A stretch of DNA of 54,547 bases, taken from Marinifilaceae bacterium. GTDB lineage: Bacteria; Bacteroidota; Bacteroidia; Bacteroidales; Marinifilaceae. Position 1 is the stretch's first letter. Each line of letters starts with the position of its first letter. Shown one piece after another: positions 34,431 through 44,100 of this stretch. Location: NCBI GenBank assembly GCA_017936285.1, contig JAGBFU010000036.1:1-54547 (forward strand), in the 5' to 3' direction. The notes below the pieces were generated by a model that was not told the DNA's origin, did no database searches, and worked only from the letters and a program-made list of their open reading frames with translations. The position numbers and the translations under genes were made by a program.

Positions 34431-37397
34431 ATGTCCCCCCTTAGGAAATTTGTTGCGTACGCAATATTCACATTAAGTTGTTATATAGCCTCGGCCCAAA
34501 GTTACCTGCCCCCTATCGACTCCATGACCTTAGAGGAGAAAATCGGGCAACTCTTTATGATTGATGTATATAGCAACAAAAGCGAGGCTGACTACTCAAA
34601 GTATTGCCAGTTGGTATCCAGATATAACCTTGGCGGAGTAATATTCTTTCAAGGGACAGCACATAAACAGATTGAGCTAATCAAGCGACTTCAGGCCTCT
34701 GCCAGAATCCCCCTCTTGGTAGGACTCGATGCCGAGCATGGTGCAGGATGGCGTCTCAAAGGTTCAATGACCTATCCTCAGATGCAGACGCTCGGAGCAA
34801 TTAGCGACGATTCCGTCACATACAGAATTGCTGCCACCATCGCCCGCCACTGCAAATTAAGTGGTGTAAATATAAACTTTGCACCCGATGCAGATGTAAA
34901 CAACAATCCTCAGAATCCGGTCATCAACACCCGATCATTTGGTGAAAATCCTGAAAGAGTTGCCAAACACGCCATTGAATATATCTCCGGTACTATTTCC
35001 GAGGGTGTTATCCCTGTTGCGAAGCACTTTCCCGGCCACGGCGATACCGAGAGCGATTCGCACCACACTCTGCCATTAGTTGATAAATCGATTAATGCCC
35101 TTGACTCTATTGAACTATATCCGTTTAAAAGAGTTATCAACGCCGGATGTCCGGCTATAATGACAGGTCACCTGAATGTACCTGCCATGGATAGCTTAAC
35201 TACATCGGCCTCTCTATCACACAAAATTGTAACAGAATGGCTTAACGACTCTCTAATGTTCAGCGGGTATAAATTTACAGACGCACTGAATATGAAAGGA
35301 GCACGCGGAGATCTCCCCATTGGCGAGACAGACGTACAGGCATTGATTGCAGGCAATGACATACTTCTTTTCCCGGAAAATGTAGAGAAGGGAATAGAGG
35401 CTATTAAAACAGCCGTTGCCGAAGGCAGAATAACCGAAGCTCAGATAGATTACCACCTCAAAAAGGTTTTTGAACTTAAAAGAATTTTCTATGGCGAGGA
35501 TGGATTTATAGCCGATTCGCTTATAAGCGACTCTGTTGCTCTGCACAGAGCAATGCACACTGCAACCGACTCTATGCTTCGTGATCTGGCCTACAAGAAA
35601 GCAATTACACTCATCAGGAACGAAAACAACCTGATTCCACTGAAATCAATTGACACATTAAAGATAGCCGTTCTGTATATGAACACTCCAGTTGTCAAGG
35701 AGTTTCAGGAGTATGTAGAGAAATATGCAAATGCCACTCCAATCGTGTCGCATGGACACACGACAACAAGCCTCGCCGGCAGATTAAAACCATACAACTG
35801 CATCATTGTATATAACGGCGCCGCCAACAATCGTAGTTCCTCAAACTACGGATACTCCGTACTATTGGCACAACTTATTGACCGGATTGAGAAGGAGAAG
35901 AGTATTATCATATACCATCCTGCCACACCTTACGGCATAGATAAATATACTCACCACAACTGCAATGCCATAATAATCGGCTATGAGAAGTGTGCAGAAG
36001 CCAACAGAGCCGGAGCGCAGGCTATATTTGGTGGCATTGACATTACTGGAAAACTTCCTGTAACCATCAATGAAATATACAGAGAGGGAGATGGTATTGA
36101 AACCTCAAAGATTCGCCTTGGATATGCAGTGCCGGAAGAGTTAAACATCAACTCTGAGAAACTTCAGGCAATTGACTCTATTGCTGATTTTGCCATCAAA
36201 CAAAAGGCAACCCCGGGCTGTCAGGTTCTTATTGCCAAGGATGGATATATCATATACAACAAATGTTTTGGTTCCCACACATATAAGGGCACAACCCCGA
36301 ACAGATCCACAGACCTGTATGACCTGGCCTCTGTTACCAAAGTTACAGCAACTCTGCCAACCATCATGCACCTCTATAGCGAAGGGCGAATCTCACTTGA
36401 AGATTCAATATATGAATATTGCCCGGATATGGTGGACTCTCTCAAAGCAGGGATAACACTATTCAACCTTCTGGCGCACGAATCAAGACTTCCATCAGGA
36501 ATCCCATTCATAGCAAAAGCTATCGACATGAAGAGTGTAAATAATAAACTCTTCTCGTCACGCTATAGCTCAATATTCAACAAACGTGTCAAGGCAAATC
36601 TCTACATCAATCCTCGATACCGCTTTAACCCAAATACCCTTGCAAAGGGTAAACGTGAGGGGTATGTGCAGCGTTCCGGTAATCTATATATGCACCCTTC
36701 ATTTATGGATAGTTGCCGAATCTGGATACACGACGTAGAACTGAACAAGCGCAACGGCTACCTGTACAGCGACCTCAACTTTATCATCCTGGGCAGAATT
36801 GCCGAGAGCATAACGAATAGTTCCCTGTACAACTACGCACAATCAAACATCTACAACAAGTTAGGGGCAAACCATACCACATACTACCCCACTCAGATTG
36901 TTCAGAGAAACTCCATTATTCCCTCGTCAATTGATAACATCTACGGACGAGGCGAAATTCATGGCACTGTACACGACCCATCAGCTGCAATACTTGGTGG
37001 CGAGTGTGGACATGCCGGGCTATTCTCAACTGCCGAGGACTTAGCTAAAATCATGCAGATGTATCTACAGCTGGGATATTACGGTGGCGAGCAGATTATA
37101 GACAGCGCTATTGTAGCACAATTCACTATGAGGAATGGTCTCAACAGGCGAGGCCTGGGCTTTGACAAACCTGCCGAAGAGCCAGGACAACCCTCTCCTG
37201 CAACCGAAGAGGCATCGCCCGAAAGCTACGGACACTTAGGTTTCACAGGAACTATGGTGTGGAATGACCCCATACACAATTTGACCTACGTTTTTCTCTC
37301 AAACAAGAGTTATCCAGACGAATACAACTCCAGACTGGTTGACGAGAACATCAGAACCAATATTCAACACATTATTTATCAAGCTATTGCCCCCTGA
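34431..37397 (+). CDS. GH3 (NagZ-like) and serine beta-lactamase-like fusion protein
   Basis: The 988-residue protein has a signal peptide ending at SAQ (residue 23). A GH3 domain follows: NagZ-type KHFPGHGD at 198-205 (catalytic-acid loop) and FTDALNMKG near 284 (nucleophile Asp). A GH3 C-terminal-like region spans about 385-560. Residues 570-988 form a beta-lactamase/transpeptidase-like domain with SVTK at 634-637, YSD at 779-781 and HLG at 935-937. NagZ enzymes release N-acetylglucosamine from cell-wall fragments; this fusion is known in Bacteroidota and probably acts on peptidoglycan in the periplasm. Specificity of the C-terminal hydrolase is unknown. Confidence 0.92.
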   Translation: MSPLRKFVAYAIFTLSCYIASAQSYLPPIDSMTLEEKIGQLFMIDVYSNKSEADYSKYCQLVSRYNLGGVIFFQGTAHKQIELIKRLQASARIPLLVGLDAEHGAGWRLKGSMTYPQMQTLGAISDDSVTYRIAATIARHCKLSGVNINFAPDADVNNNPQNPVINTRSFGENPERVAKHAIEYISGTISEGVIPVAKHFPGHGDTESDSHHTLPLVDKSINALDSIELYPFKRVINAGCPAIMTGHLNVPAMDSLTTSASLSHKIVTEWLNDSLMFSGYKFTDALNMKGARGDLPIGETDVQALIAGNDILLFPENVEKGIEAIKTAVAEGRITEAQIDYHLKKVFELKRIFYGEDGFIADSLISDSVALHRAMHTATDSMLRDLAYKKAITLIRNENNLIPLKSIDTLKIAVLYMNTPVVKEFQEYVEKYANATPIVSHGHTTTSLAGRLKPYNCIIVYNGAANNRSSSNYGYSVLLAQLIDRIEKEKSIIIYHPATPYGIDKYTHHNCNAIIIGYEKCAEANRAGAQAIFGGIDITGKLPVTINEIYREGDGIETSKIRLGYAVPEELNINSEKLQAIDSIADFAIKQKATPGCQVLIAKDGYIIYNKCFGSHTYKGTTPNRSTDLYDLASVTKVTATLPTIMHLYSEGRISLEDSIYEYCPDMVDSLKAGITLFNLLAHESRLPSGIPFIAKAIDMKSVNNKLFSSRYSSIFNKRVKANLYINPRYRFNPNTLAKGKREGYVQRSGNLYMHPSFMDSCRIWIHDVELNKRNGYLYSDLNFIILGRIAESITNSSLYNYAQSNIYNKLGANHTTYYPTQIVQRNSIIPSSIDNIYGRGEIHGTVHDPSAAILGGECGHAGLFSTAEDLAKIMQMYLQLGYYGGEQIIDSAIVAQFTMRNGLNRRGLGFDKPAEEPGQPSPATEEASPESYGHLGFTGTMVWNDPIHNLTYVFLSNKSYPDEYNSRLVDENIRTNIQHIIYQAIAP

Positions 37398-37451
37398 AAG
37401 CCCCATTTGAATTAAAATTGCTTTAAAATAGTTTTTTTCGGTTAAATGCAT

Positions 37452-37459
37452 TAACTTTG
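37452..37459 (+). promoter_or_regulatory. -7 box of the sdhCAB operon
   Basis: TAACTTTG at 37452-37459 matches the Bacteroides -7 consensus. A T-rich run (37431-37438) sits roughly where a -33 box would, but no clear TTTG is seen. sdhC starts at 37508. Confidence 0.5.
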
Positions 37460-37507
37460 TTCCTAAGTATATAATTTAACCAAAATCAATAAATAACAAC
37501 TAACACT

Positions 37508-38191
37508 ATGAGCAATTTTATCTCATCTTCAATCGGGAAAAAAGTTGTGATGAGTCTGTCAGGACTTTTCCTGGTTATGTTCTTGTGCGTGCACTTGGGC
37601 ATCAACATGCTGTTGTTGTTTGACAACACCGGCAAGCTATTCAACTTGGGATGTCACTTCATGACAAACCCAGTAATCAAAGTTATCGAGCCTATCCTGG
37701 CATTGGGATTCATTATCCACATCGCCTGGGCCAGCATGCTTACTATTCAGAACCGCAAGGCACGTCCAGTAAAGTATGCTGTACGCAACCAAAAGGGTAA
37801 CTGCACATGGAGCTCACGCAACATGTATGTATTGGGAGCAATGATGCTTGTATTCATCATTATCCACCTTATGAACTTCTGGGCTGCCATTAAATTGGGC
37901 GAGGGAACTGCAGGAGTTATGGAGCACATCACCTACGATGGTGTAACTATGGAGAATGTTTATCCTCACGTAGTTGCAACATTCACAAACCCAATCTACT
38001 GTATCCTATACGTTATCGGTGGAATTCTTTTGGGTATGCACCTTGCACACGGATTCTGGTCAATGTTCCAGTCTGTAGGTCTTTGCAACAACATCTGGAG
38101 AAAACGCTGGTCATGCCTTGCTAAATTGTTTGCAATCGTAGTTGCAGCAGGCTTCTCTATCATTCCAATCTACATGTTCTTTACATGTTAA
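37508..38191 (+). CDS. sdhC: Succinate dehydrogenase/fumarate reductase cytochrome b subunit
   Basis: The 227-residue protein has five hydrophobic segments and histidines in the second to fifth (CVHLGINMLLLF, GFIIHIAWASML, FIIIHLMNFW, GILLGMHLAHGFWSMFQS), as expected for the di-heme, single-subunit (B-type) anchors of the Bacteroidota enzyme. It binds haem and quinone and holds the SdhAB subunits on the inner face of the membrane. In anaerobic Bacteroidales this complex works mainly as fumarate reductase in succinate production. First gene of sdhCAB; 31 bases precede sdhA. Confidence 0.95.
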   Translation: MSNFISSSIGKKVVMSLSGLFLVMFLCVHLGINMLLLFDNTGKLFNLGCHFMTNPVIKVIEPILALGFIIHIAWASMLTIQNRKARPVKYAVRNQKGNCTWSSRNMYVLGAMMLVFIIIHLMNFWAAIKLGEGTAGVMEHITYDGVTMENVYPHVVATFTNPIYCILYVIGGILLGMHLAHGFWSMFQSVGLCNNIWRKRWSCLAKLFAIVVAAGFSIIPIYMFFTC

Positions 38192-38222
38192 TTCAATTTG
38201 AAAATCTAAAAAAGACAATAAT

Positions 38223-40163
38223 ATGGCAGTACTTGACGCTAAAATACCGGAAGGACCATTAAAAGATAAGTGGTCTAACCATAAAGCCAAAATCGGAGTT
38301 GTTAGCCCTGCTAACAAGAAAAAATTGGATGTAATCATCGTAGGTACAGGTCTTGCAGGAGGTTCTGCTGCAGCCAGCCTTGCGGAGTTGGGATATAACG
38401 TAACAACATTCTGCTACCAGGATTCTCCACGTCGTGCGCACTCTATTGCTGCACAGGGAGGTATCAACGCAGCTAAGAACTATACCAACGATAACGACTC
38501 AGTTTACCGTTTGTTCTATGAGACAATTAAGGGAGGTGACTACCGTGCTCGTGAGGCTAACGTTTATCGTTTGGCAGAGGTTAGTGGTAGCATCATTGAC
38601 CAGTGCGTTGCTCAAGGTGTTCCATTTGCACGCGATTACGGCGGCTTGTTGGCTAACCGTTCATTCGGAGGAGCATTGGTAAGCCGTACATTCTATGCCC
38701 GCGGTCAAACCGGTCAGCAGTTGTTGTTGGGAGCCTACTCAGCAATGAACCGCCAGATTGCTAAGGGAAAAATCAAATCATATACCCGTCATGAGGTTTT
38801 AGATGTAGTTATCGTTGACGGTAAGGCTCGTGGAGTTATTGCTCGTGACCTTGTAACAGGTAAGATTGAGCGTTTCGGAGCCCACGCAGTTGTATTGGCA
38901 ACCGGAGGTTATGGTAACGTATTCTTCTTGTCAACCAACGCTATGGGTTGTAACGGAAGTGCTGCATGGCAGGCTTACAAGCGTGGAGCTATGTTCGGAA
39001 ACCCATGTTTCGTTCAGATCCACCCAACATGTATTCCTGTTCACGGAGACCAGCAGAGTAAGTTGACTTTGATGTCAGAGTCATTGCGTAACGATGGTCG
39101 CGTATGGGTACCAAAGAAGAAAGAGGATGCTGAGGCTCTTCAGAAGGGAACAAAGACAGCTAACGATATTCCAGACGAGGATCGCGACTTCTATTTGGAG
39201 CGCAGATACCCTGCATTCGGAAACTTGGTTCCTCGTGACGTTGCATCCCGTGCAGCTAAGGAGCGTTGCGATGCCGGTTACGGAGTCAATAACACCGGTA
39301 AGGCAGTATTCCTTGATTTCAAATATGCTATCAAAGAGTTCGGACACAAGGTTATCGAGGAGCGTTATGGAAACTTGTTCCAGATGTACCAGAAGATTAC
39401 CGATGTAGATCCATACAACTATCCAATGATGATCTATCCTGCAATCCACTACACAATGGGAGGTCTTTGGGTTGACTACAACCTTATGACAACTGTTCCA
39501 GGATTGTACGCAATCGGAGAGTGTAACTTCTCAGACCACGGAGCTAACCGTTTGGGTGCATCTGCATTGATGCAGGGATTGGCTGACGGATATTTCATTT
39601 TGCCATACACAATCGGAGATTACCTGAGCAAGGAGATTCAGACTCCAAAGATCGACACCACAACCAAGGAGTTCGAGGAGGCAGAGAAGCATGTAACCGA
39701 CCGTTTGAAAGCTCTTTACGACATTAAGGGAACCAAATCTCCAGACCACTTCCACAAAGCACTTGGAATCATTATGTGGGACAACATCGGTATGGGACGT
39801 ACCAAGGAGAGTTTGGAGACTGCAATTAAAGAGATTGCAGCTCTTAAGAAAGAGTTCTACAAAGATCTACGCGTAGTAGGTGATTTTACTGCTATGAACA
39901 ACGAGTTGGAGAAAGCTGCTCGCGTTGCAGACTTCTTCGAGTTAGCAGAGCTTATGGCTCACGATGCGTTGGATCGTAACGAGTCTTGCGGTGGACACTG
40001 TCGTTTGGAGAGTGTAACCGAAGAGGGTGAGGCTAAACGTGATGACGAGAACTACAAGTATGTATCTGTTTGGGAGTACAAGGGCGACGATGTTGCTCCT
40101 GAGCTACACAAAGAGGAGCTTGTATACGAGAACATCAAGGTTCAGCAGCGTTCATATAAGTAA
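38223..40163 (+). CDS. sdhA: Succinate dehydrogenase/fumarate reductase flavoprotein subunit
   Basis: The 646-residue catalytic subunit has the FAD-binding [17 protein letters not shown] near residue 42 and [14 protein letters not shown], whose histidine (near 74) binds FAD covalently. [18 protein letters not shown] and [22 protein letters not shown] complete the signature. It interconverts succinate and fumarate and passes electrons to SdhB. Codon use is strongly biased, which fits high expression. Confidence 0.97.
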   Translation: MAVLDAKIPEGPLKDKWSNHKAKIGVVSPANKKKLDVIIVGTGLAGGSAAASLAELGYNVTTFCYQDSPRRAHSIAAQGGINAAKNYTNDNDSVYRLFYETIKGGDYRAREANVYRLAEVSGSIIDQCVAQGVPFARDYGGLLANRSFGGALVSRTFYARGQTGQQLLLGAYSAMNRQIAKGKIKSYTRHEVLDVVIVDGKARGVIARDLVTGKIERFGAHAVVLATGGYGNVFFLSTNAMGCNGSAAWQAYKRGAMFGNPCFVQIHPTCIPVHGDQQSKLTLMSESLRNDGRVWVPKKKEDAEALQKGTKTANDIPDEDRDFYLERRYPAFGNLVPRDVASRAAKERCDAGYGVNNTGKAVFLDFKYAIKEFGHKVIEERYGNLFQMYQKITDVDPYNYPMMIYPAIHYTMGGLWVDYNLMTTVPGLYAIGECNFSDHGANRLGASALMQGLADGYFILPYTIGDYLSKEIQTPKIDTTTKEFEEAEKHVTDRLKALYDIKGTKSPDHFHKALGIIMWDNIGMGRTKESLETAIKEIAALKKEFYKDLRVVGDFTAMNNELEKAARVADFFELAELMAHDALDRNESCGGHCRLESVTEEGEAKRDDENYKYVSVWEYKGDDVAPELHKEELVYENIKVQQRSYK

Positions 40164-40187
40164 TGATTGATTTAACGTATTGAAATT

Positions 40188-40949
40188 ATGGCAGACAAAA
40201 TATTAAAAGAGATAACCTTGAAGGTTTGGCGCCAGAAAGACGCAAAATCAAAGGGAAAATTTGAGACATATAAGATTCACAATATCTCTCAAGGTTCCTC
40301 ATTCCTGGAGATGTTGGACATTTTGAACGAGCAGTTGGTAAGCGAGGGCAAAGAGCCTGTAGCATTCGACCACGATTGCCGCGAGGGTATCTGTGGTACA
40401 TGTAGTTTGTTCGTTGATGGACGTGCTCACGGACCAGACGATGACGTTACAACATGTCAGTTGCACATGCGTCGTTTTGATGAGGGTGCTACAATTACAA
40501 TTGAGCCATGGCGTTGCGGTGGATTCCCAGTAATTAAGGATCTTATTGTAAACCGTGGAGCTTACGAGCAGATTCTTCAGGCTGGTGGTTATGTATCTGT
40601 AAACACCGGAGGTATTCCTGACGGAAATGCAATTCCTATTCCAAAACCTGCAGCTGACGAGGCAATGGATGCTGCTGCTTGTATTGGTTGTGGAGCCTGC
40701 GCAGCTACCTGTAAGAACTCATCTGCAATGTTGTTTGTTGCAGCAAAGGTTTCTCAGTTGGCTCTTTTGCCACAGGGAAAAGTTGAGGCTGCACGCCGTG
40801 CAAAAGCGATGGTTGCAAAGATGGACGAGCTTGGTTTCGGAGCTTGTACCAACACCGGAGCTTGTGAGATGGAGTGTCCTAAGAGCATCTCTATCGAGCA
40901 CATTGCTCGTTTGAACCGCGAGTTCATCAAAGCTAAGTTGAAAGACTAA
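40188..40949 (+). CDS. sdhB: Succinate dehydrogenase/fumarate reductase iron-sulfur subunit
   Basis: The 253-residue subunit carries [12 protein letters not shown] at residue 64 and a later DDVTTC for the [2Fe-2S] centre, then [11 protein letters not shown] and [12 protein letters not shown] for the [4Fe-4S] and [3Fe-4S] centres. It links the flavin to the haems of SdhC. It follows sdhA after 24 bases and is followed by a strong terminator. Confidence 0.97.
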   Translation: MADKILKEITLKVWRQKDAKSKGKFETYKIHNISQGSSFLEMLDILNEQLVSEGKEPVAFDHDCREGICGTCSLFVDGRAHGPDDDVTTCQLHMRRFDEGATITIEPWRCGGFPVIKDLIVNRGAYEQILQAGGYVSVNTGGIPDGNAIPIPKPAADEAMDAAACIGCGACAATCKNSSAMLFVAAKVSQLALLPQGKVEAARRAKAMVAKMDELGFGACTNTGACEMECPKSISIEHIARLNREFIKAKLKD

Positions 40950-40970
40950 GCTTTAATATAATCCTTTAAT

Positions 40971-41018
40971 CCCCACGTATGTAGTCTCAAATAGAGATAA
41001 CTATACGTGGGGATTTTT
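40971..41018 (+). terminator. Terminator of sdhCAB
   Basis: CCCCACGTAT (40971-40980) pairs with ATACGTGGGG (41003-41012), followed by ATTTTTAAA. This is a strong intrinsic terminator 21 bases after the sdhB stop. Confidence 0.85.
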
Positions 41019-41042
41019 AAATAGTTCTATAAATAAAGACAA

Positions 41043-41070
41043 ATGGGGATGGCCAAACAACCATCCCCAT
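41043..41070 (-). terminator. Terminator of the bamD-pyrI operon
   Basis: ATGGGGATGG (41043-41052) and CCATCCCCAT (41061-41070) form a perfect 10-bp stem, with T-rich minus-strand sequence after it. It lies 25 bases after the pyrI stop on the minus strand. Confidence 0.8.
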
Positions 41071-41095
41071 TCTGTAATCTGTATGCTGATTATAT

Positions 41096-41554
41096 TCAGA
41101 TTATCTCGATACGTTTCTCCTCGAAAATCTTTTCACAATAGCAACACTGTATTGCTATTGGCTCTTTAGAGACTACATTGAATCGTGTTGAAACTCCTTC
41201 GCAATTGGTAACGCACTTGGGATTTACACAACGAACAATTCCATTGATACTCTCGGGCAAAGATACAACCTTCTTCTCTACCACTTCATAATTTTTAATG
41301 ATATTGATCTTAATATCCTTAGAGACCAAAGCAAGCTTATTTATCTCCTCGTCTGCAAGATATTTATCCCAAAGCTTAATTATTGCCTTATTACCAAGAG
41401 CATTGCTATTGAGATTCATACCGAAAGTCATTGTCAAATCAGTATTATCCAATCCCAGTATAGAGATAACTGTAAATAATTTATTTGATGGTATTCTATC
41501 AATTACAGTTCCATTCTCAATGGCACTAACCTGTAACTCCTTCTTTCCTGTCAT
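41096..41554 (-). CDS. pyrI: Aspartate carbamoyltransferase regulatory chain
   Basis: PyrI binds CTP or ATP and controls PyrB. The 152-residue protein has LQVSAIENGTVIDRIPSNKLF, the N-terminal nucleotide-binding domain, and a C-terminal zinc site with CVNPKCVTN and CCYCEKIF. The gene follows pyrB after 12 bases; together they form the dodecameric enzyme of pyrimidine synthesis. Confidence 0.96.
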   Translation of the reverse strand: MTGKKELQVSAIENGTVIDRIPSNKLFTVISILGLDNTDLTMTFGMNLNSNALGNKAIIKLWDKYLADEEINKLALVSKDIKINIIKNYEVVEKKVVSLPESINGIVRCVNPKCVTNCEGVSTRFNVVSKEPIAIQCCYCEKIFEEKRIEII

Positions 41555-41566
41555 AAGCTTTCAAAT

Positions 41567-42475
41567 TTAAAGTCCCAACACCTTTGCAATAATAGCCTCG
41601 CGGGCAAACAGACCATTGTGAGCCTGCTCAAAGTAGTAAGCCTTTGGATTCTCATCAACATCGGTACTAATCTCATTCACACGTGGTAGTGGATGCAAAA
41701 CCTTCATAGTATCCTTAGAGTTAGCCAACATTGAGTTCTTCAAAATATAGACATCCTTAACTCGCTCATACTCCAATGGATCAGAGAATCTCTCCTTCTG
41801 AACACGAGTCATATACAAAATATCAGCCTCGTTGATTACATCGGTAGTCAGCTCAGTATGCTCGTAATATGGAATTCCGGCTACTTCCAGATAACGCTTA
41901 TACTGATCAGGCATCTTCAAGAAGTTTGGAGCAACAAAGTGGAATGTTGGGTTGAAGTGTCGCATAGCCTGCAACAAAGAGTGAACGGTTCTTCCATACT
42001 TCAAATCTCCAACCATTACAATATTCAGATTCTCCAATGTTCCCTGGGTCTTCTTAATAGAGTAGAGATCCAGCATTGTCTGTGATGGGTGCTGATTGGC
42101 TCCATCGCCCGCATTGATTACCGGGTGCTTTGCTATCTCGCTTGCATAGCGCGCTGCACCCTCGATATGGTGACGCATAACTATGAAATCAACATAGTTA
42201 TCCACCATCTTGATGGTATCCTTCAGAGTCTCTCCTTTGGTAGCACTGGTAATCTTGGCATCGGCAAATCCAACTACTTTACCTCCAAGTCTGTTGATAG
42301 CTGTTTCAAAACTCAAACGGGTTCTGGTCGAGGGTTCAAAGAACAACACTCCGGCAACTTTACCCTTCAACAAATCCTGATTCGGATTCTTCTCAAACTC
42401 TGCAGCTCTTTCGAGAATCTCAAGAATATCATCTCGAGTCAAATCCTCAATTGATATTAAACTATTCCCCTTCAT
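41567..42475 (-). CDS. pyrB: Aspartate carbamoyltransferase catalytic chain
   Basis: PyrB makes carbamoyl-aspartate from carbamoyl phosphate and aspartate, the committed step of pyrimidine synthesis. The 302-residue protein has [16 protein letters not shown] (carbamoyl-phosphate site), [33 protein letters not shown] and [12 protein letters not shown] chose ATG 42475 because it opens the conserved start [12 protein letters not shown]; it overlaps the end of coaBC by 14 bases, which suggests coupling. Confidence 0.97.
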   Translation of the reverse strand: MKGNSLISIEDLTRDDILEILERAAEFEKNPNQDLLKGKVAGVLFFEPSTRTRLSFETAINRLGGKVVGFADAKITSATKGETLKDTIKMVDNYVDFIVMRHHIEGAARYASEIAKHPVINAGDGANQHPSQTMLDLYSIKKTQGTLENLNIVMVGDLKYGRTVHSLLQAMRHFNPTFHFVAPNFLKMPDQYKRYLEVAGIPYYEHTELTTDVINEADILYMTRVQKERFSDPLEYERVKDVYILKNSMLANSKDTMKVLHPLPRVNEISTDVDENPKAYYFEQAHNGLFAREAIIAKVLGL

Positions 42476-43679
42476 TGTATATCTCTTTAATCTTATTGAC
42501 AATATCAGTAGCAACCTCAGATTTAGCCTTTAACGAACACTCGGTAACCCCTCCGTTTCGCTCTATCAAAGTTACTTTATTTGTATCAAATCCAAAACAA
42601 GCTTGCGAATCTTTTAAGCTATTCAATACAATTAAATCAAGATTTTTCCGCTCAAGCTTCGATTTTGCATTAACACTCTCATTGTCGGTCTCCAAAGCAA
42701 AACCGACAAGCAACTGTCCTGCATGTTTTCTACGCCCAAGTTCAGCTGCTATATCCTTAGTTGGTTTCAAACGAATTACAAGATCATCCTCACCCCTCTT
42801 TACTTTACTCTCGGCACGCACCTCGGGAGTAAAATCGGCAACGGCAGCACATGATACAACAATATCACTATTATCGGTACGCGAGACCATTGCATTGAAC
42901 ATCTCTTCGGCACTCTCAACGTCAATCCTCTCAATTCCCTGCTCCCGGCATTTACGGTCAACCGGCCCGGCGACAAGAGTTACCGAAGCTCCGCGAGCTG
43001 CAAACTCGTCAGCAAGGGCAAATCCCATCTTTCCCGACGAATAGTTACCTATAAAACGGACAGGATCAATCTTTTCATAGGTAGGTCCGGCACTGATAAG
43101 AACTCTTTTACCAACAAAATCCTTTTTATCTGCTGTTTCAAAATAGGCCTTGACAGCCTCAAAAATCTGCTCAGGTTCAGCCATCCTGCCCTTACCGGTC
43201 AATCCACTTGCCAACTCTCCCTCGCCTGCCTCGACAAACAGCACCCCGTCTGCCTTCAATTGTGCCATATTACGCTGGGTTGCCACATGACGATACATAT
43301 CAAGATCCATTGCAGGTGCAACCATCACATCCGATTTTGCAGAGAGATAGGAAGTCAATAACAGATTATCTGCAATACCATTGGCCATCTTACCCAAAGT
43401 ATTTGCAGTAGCCGGTGCAATCAACATCAAGTCCGACCACAACCCATATGACACATGAGAGTTCCAATCTCCATTTTCAGGATTATAAAACTCAACTCCT
43501 ATCGGATTTTTAGACAGTGTTGCCAGTGTCAAAGGGGTAATAAATGCCTTGGCTGCAGGTGTCATAATAACCCTGACCTCAGCGCCGGCCTTCACAAACA
43601 GACGTATCAGATTTGCACATTTATATGCAGCAATTCCACCGGTAACCCCAAGTAAAATATGTTTCCCCTGAATACTCAT
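42462..43679 (-). CDS. coaBC: Coenzyme A biosynthesis bifunctional protein CoaBC
   Basis: The protein joins cysteine to phosphopantothenate (CoaB) and decarboxylates the product (CoaC). The 405-residue protein has an N-terminal flavin domain ([56 protein letters not shown]) and a C-terminal synthetase domain ([36 protein letters not shown]). I chose ATG 43679, which begins [12 protein letters not shown] strong hairpin lies 27 bases before it, after rpoZ. Confidence 0.97.
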   Translation of the reverse strand: MSIQGKHILLGVTGGIAAYKCANLIRLFVKAGAEVRVIMTPAAKAFITPLTLATLSKNPIGVEFYNPENGDWNSHVSYGLWSDLMLIAPATANTLGKMANGIADNLLLTSYLSAKSDVMVAPAMDLDMYRHVATQRNMAQLKADGVLFVEAGEGELASGLTGKGRMAEPEQIFEAVKAYFETADKKDFVGKRVLISAGPTYEKIDPVRFIGNYSSGKMGFALADEFAARGASVTLVAGPVDRKCREQGIERIDVESAEEMFNAMVSRTDNSDIVVSCAAVADFTPEVRAESKVKRGEDDLVIRLKPTKDIAAELGRRKHAGQLLVGFALETDNESVNAKSKLERKNLDLIVLNSLKDSQACFGFDTNKVTLIERNGGVTECSLKAKSEVATDIVNKIKEIYNEGE

Positions 43680-43705
43680 CTCTCTACTCAATTTATAATT
43701 ACAAA

Positions 43706-43736
43706 AAGAGGCTGTTGCATAGAACAACAACCTCTT
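43706..43736 (-). terminator. Intercistronic hairpin between rpoZ and coaBC
   Basis: AAGAGGCTGTTG (43706-43717) and CAACAACCTCTT (43725-43736) form a 12-bp stem with one mismatch on the plus strand; the minus-strand RNA has a G-U pair there. On the minus strand it is followed by a T-run (TTTTTG). It lies 10 bases after the rpoZ stop and 27 before the coaBC ATG, so it resembles a terminator inside an operon. Confidence 0.7.
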
Positions 43737-43746
43737 GAATCAATAG

Positions 43747-44085
43747 TTATTCCTTCACTTCGGAAGTGGCATTTGCATGACGATAATCAATCTGGTCCTC
43801 AAGGAACTCCTGTGTCGCTATGAGCGCCGGTTTTGGTACCTTCTCATAGAATCTTGAAATCTCGATCTGCTCGCGGTTCTCGAAAATCTCCTCCAAATTG
43901 TCAGATTGTGTCGAGAACTCCTGTAGCTTATGAGTCAACTCATCCTTCAACTCCAATGAGATTTGATTTGCACGCTTACCGATAACTGCCACAGCCTCGT
44001 ACACGTTACCTGTTTTCTGTTCGAACTCCGCCATATCGCGAGTTACTGTGTTATTCGGTGCTTTTACCTTCTTAAAATCTACCAT
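43747..44085 (-). CDS. rpoZ: RNA polymerase omega subunit, Bacteroidota type
   Basis: The 112-residue protein includes TGNVYEAVAVIGKRANQISLELK, the omega-like helix pair, within an acidic C-terminal tail. It is the omega form found in Bacteroidota, distant from the E. coli protein. It would stabilise the beta' subunit of RNA polymerase. It lies 15 bases after bamD, an arrangement I recall as common in this phylum. Its C-terminal half (PKPALIATQEFLEDQIDY) has no counterpart in E. coli omega. Confidence 0.82.
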   Translation of the reverse strand: MVDFKKVKAPNNTVTRDMAEFEQKTGNVYEAVAVIGKRANQISLELKDELTHKLQEFSTQSDNLEEIFENREQIEISRFYEKVPKPALIATQEFLEDQIDYRHANATSEVKE

Positions 44086-44100
44086 AACAATATTCTCTTA

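Noticed and set aside
42451..43044. Plus-strand open frame of 197 codons opposite coaBC
   Set aside because: It is the antisense shadow of a conserved gene with clear CoaB motifs; no promoter or family match.
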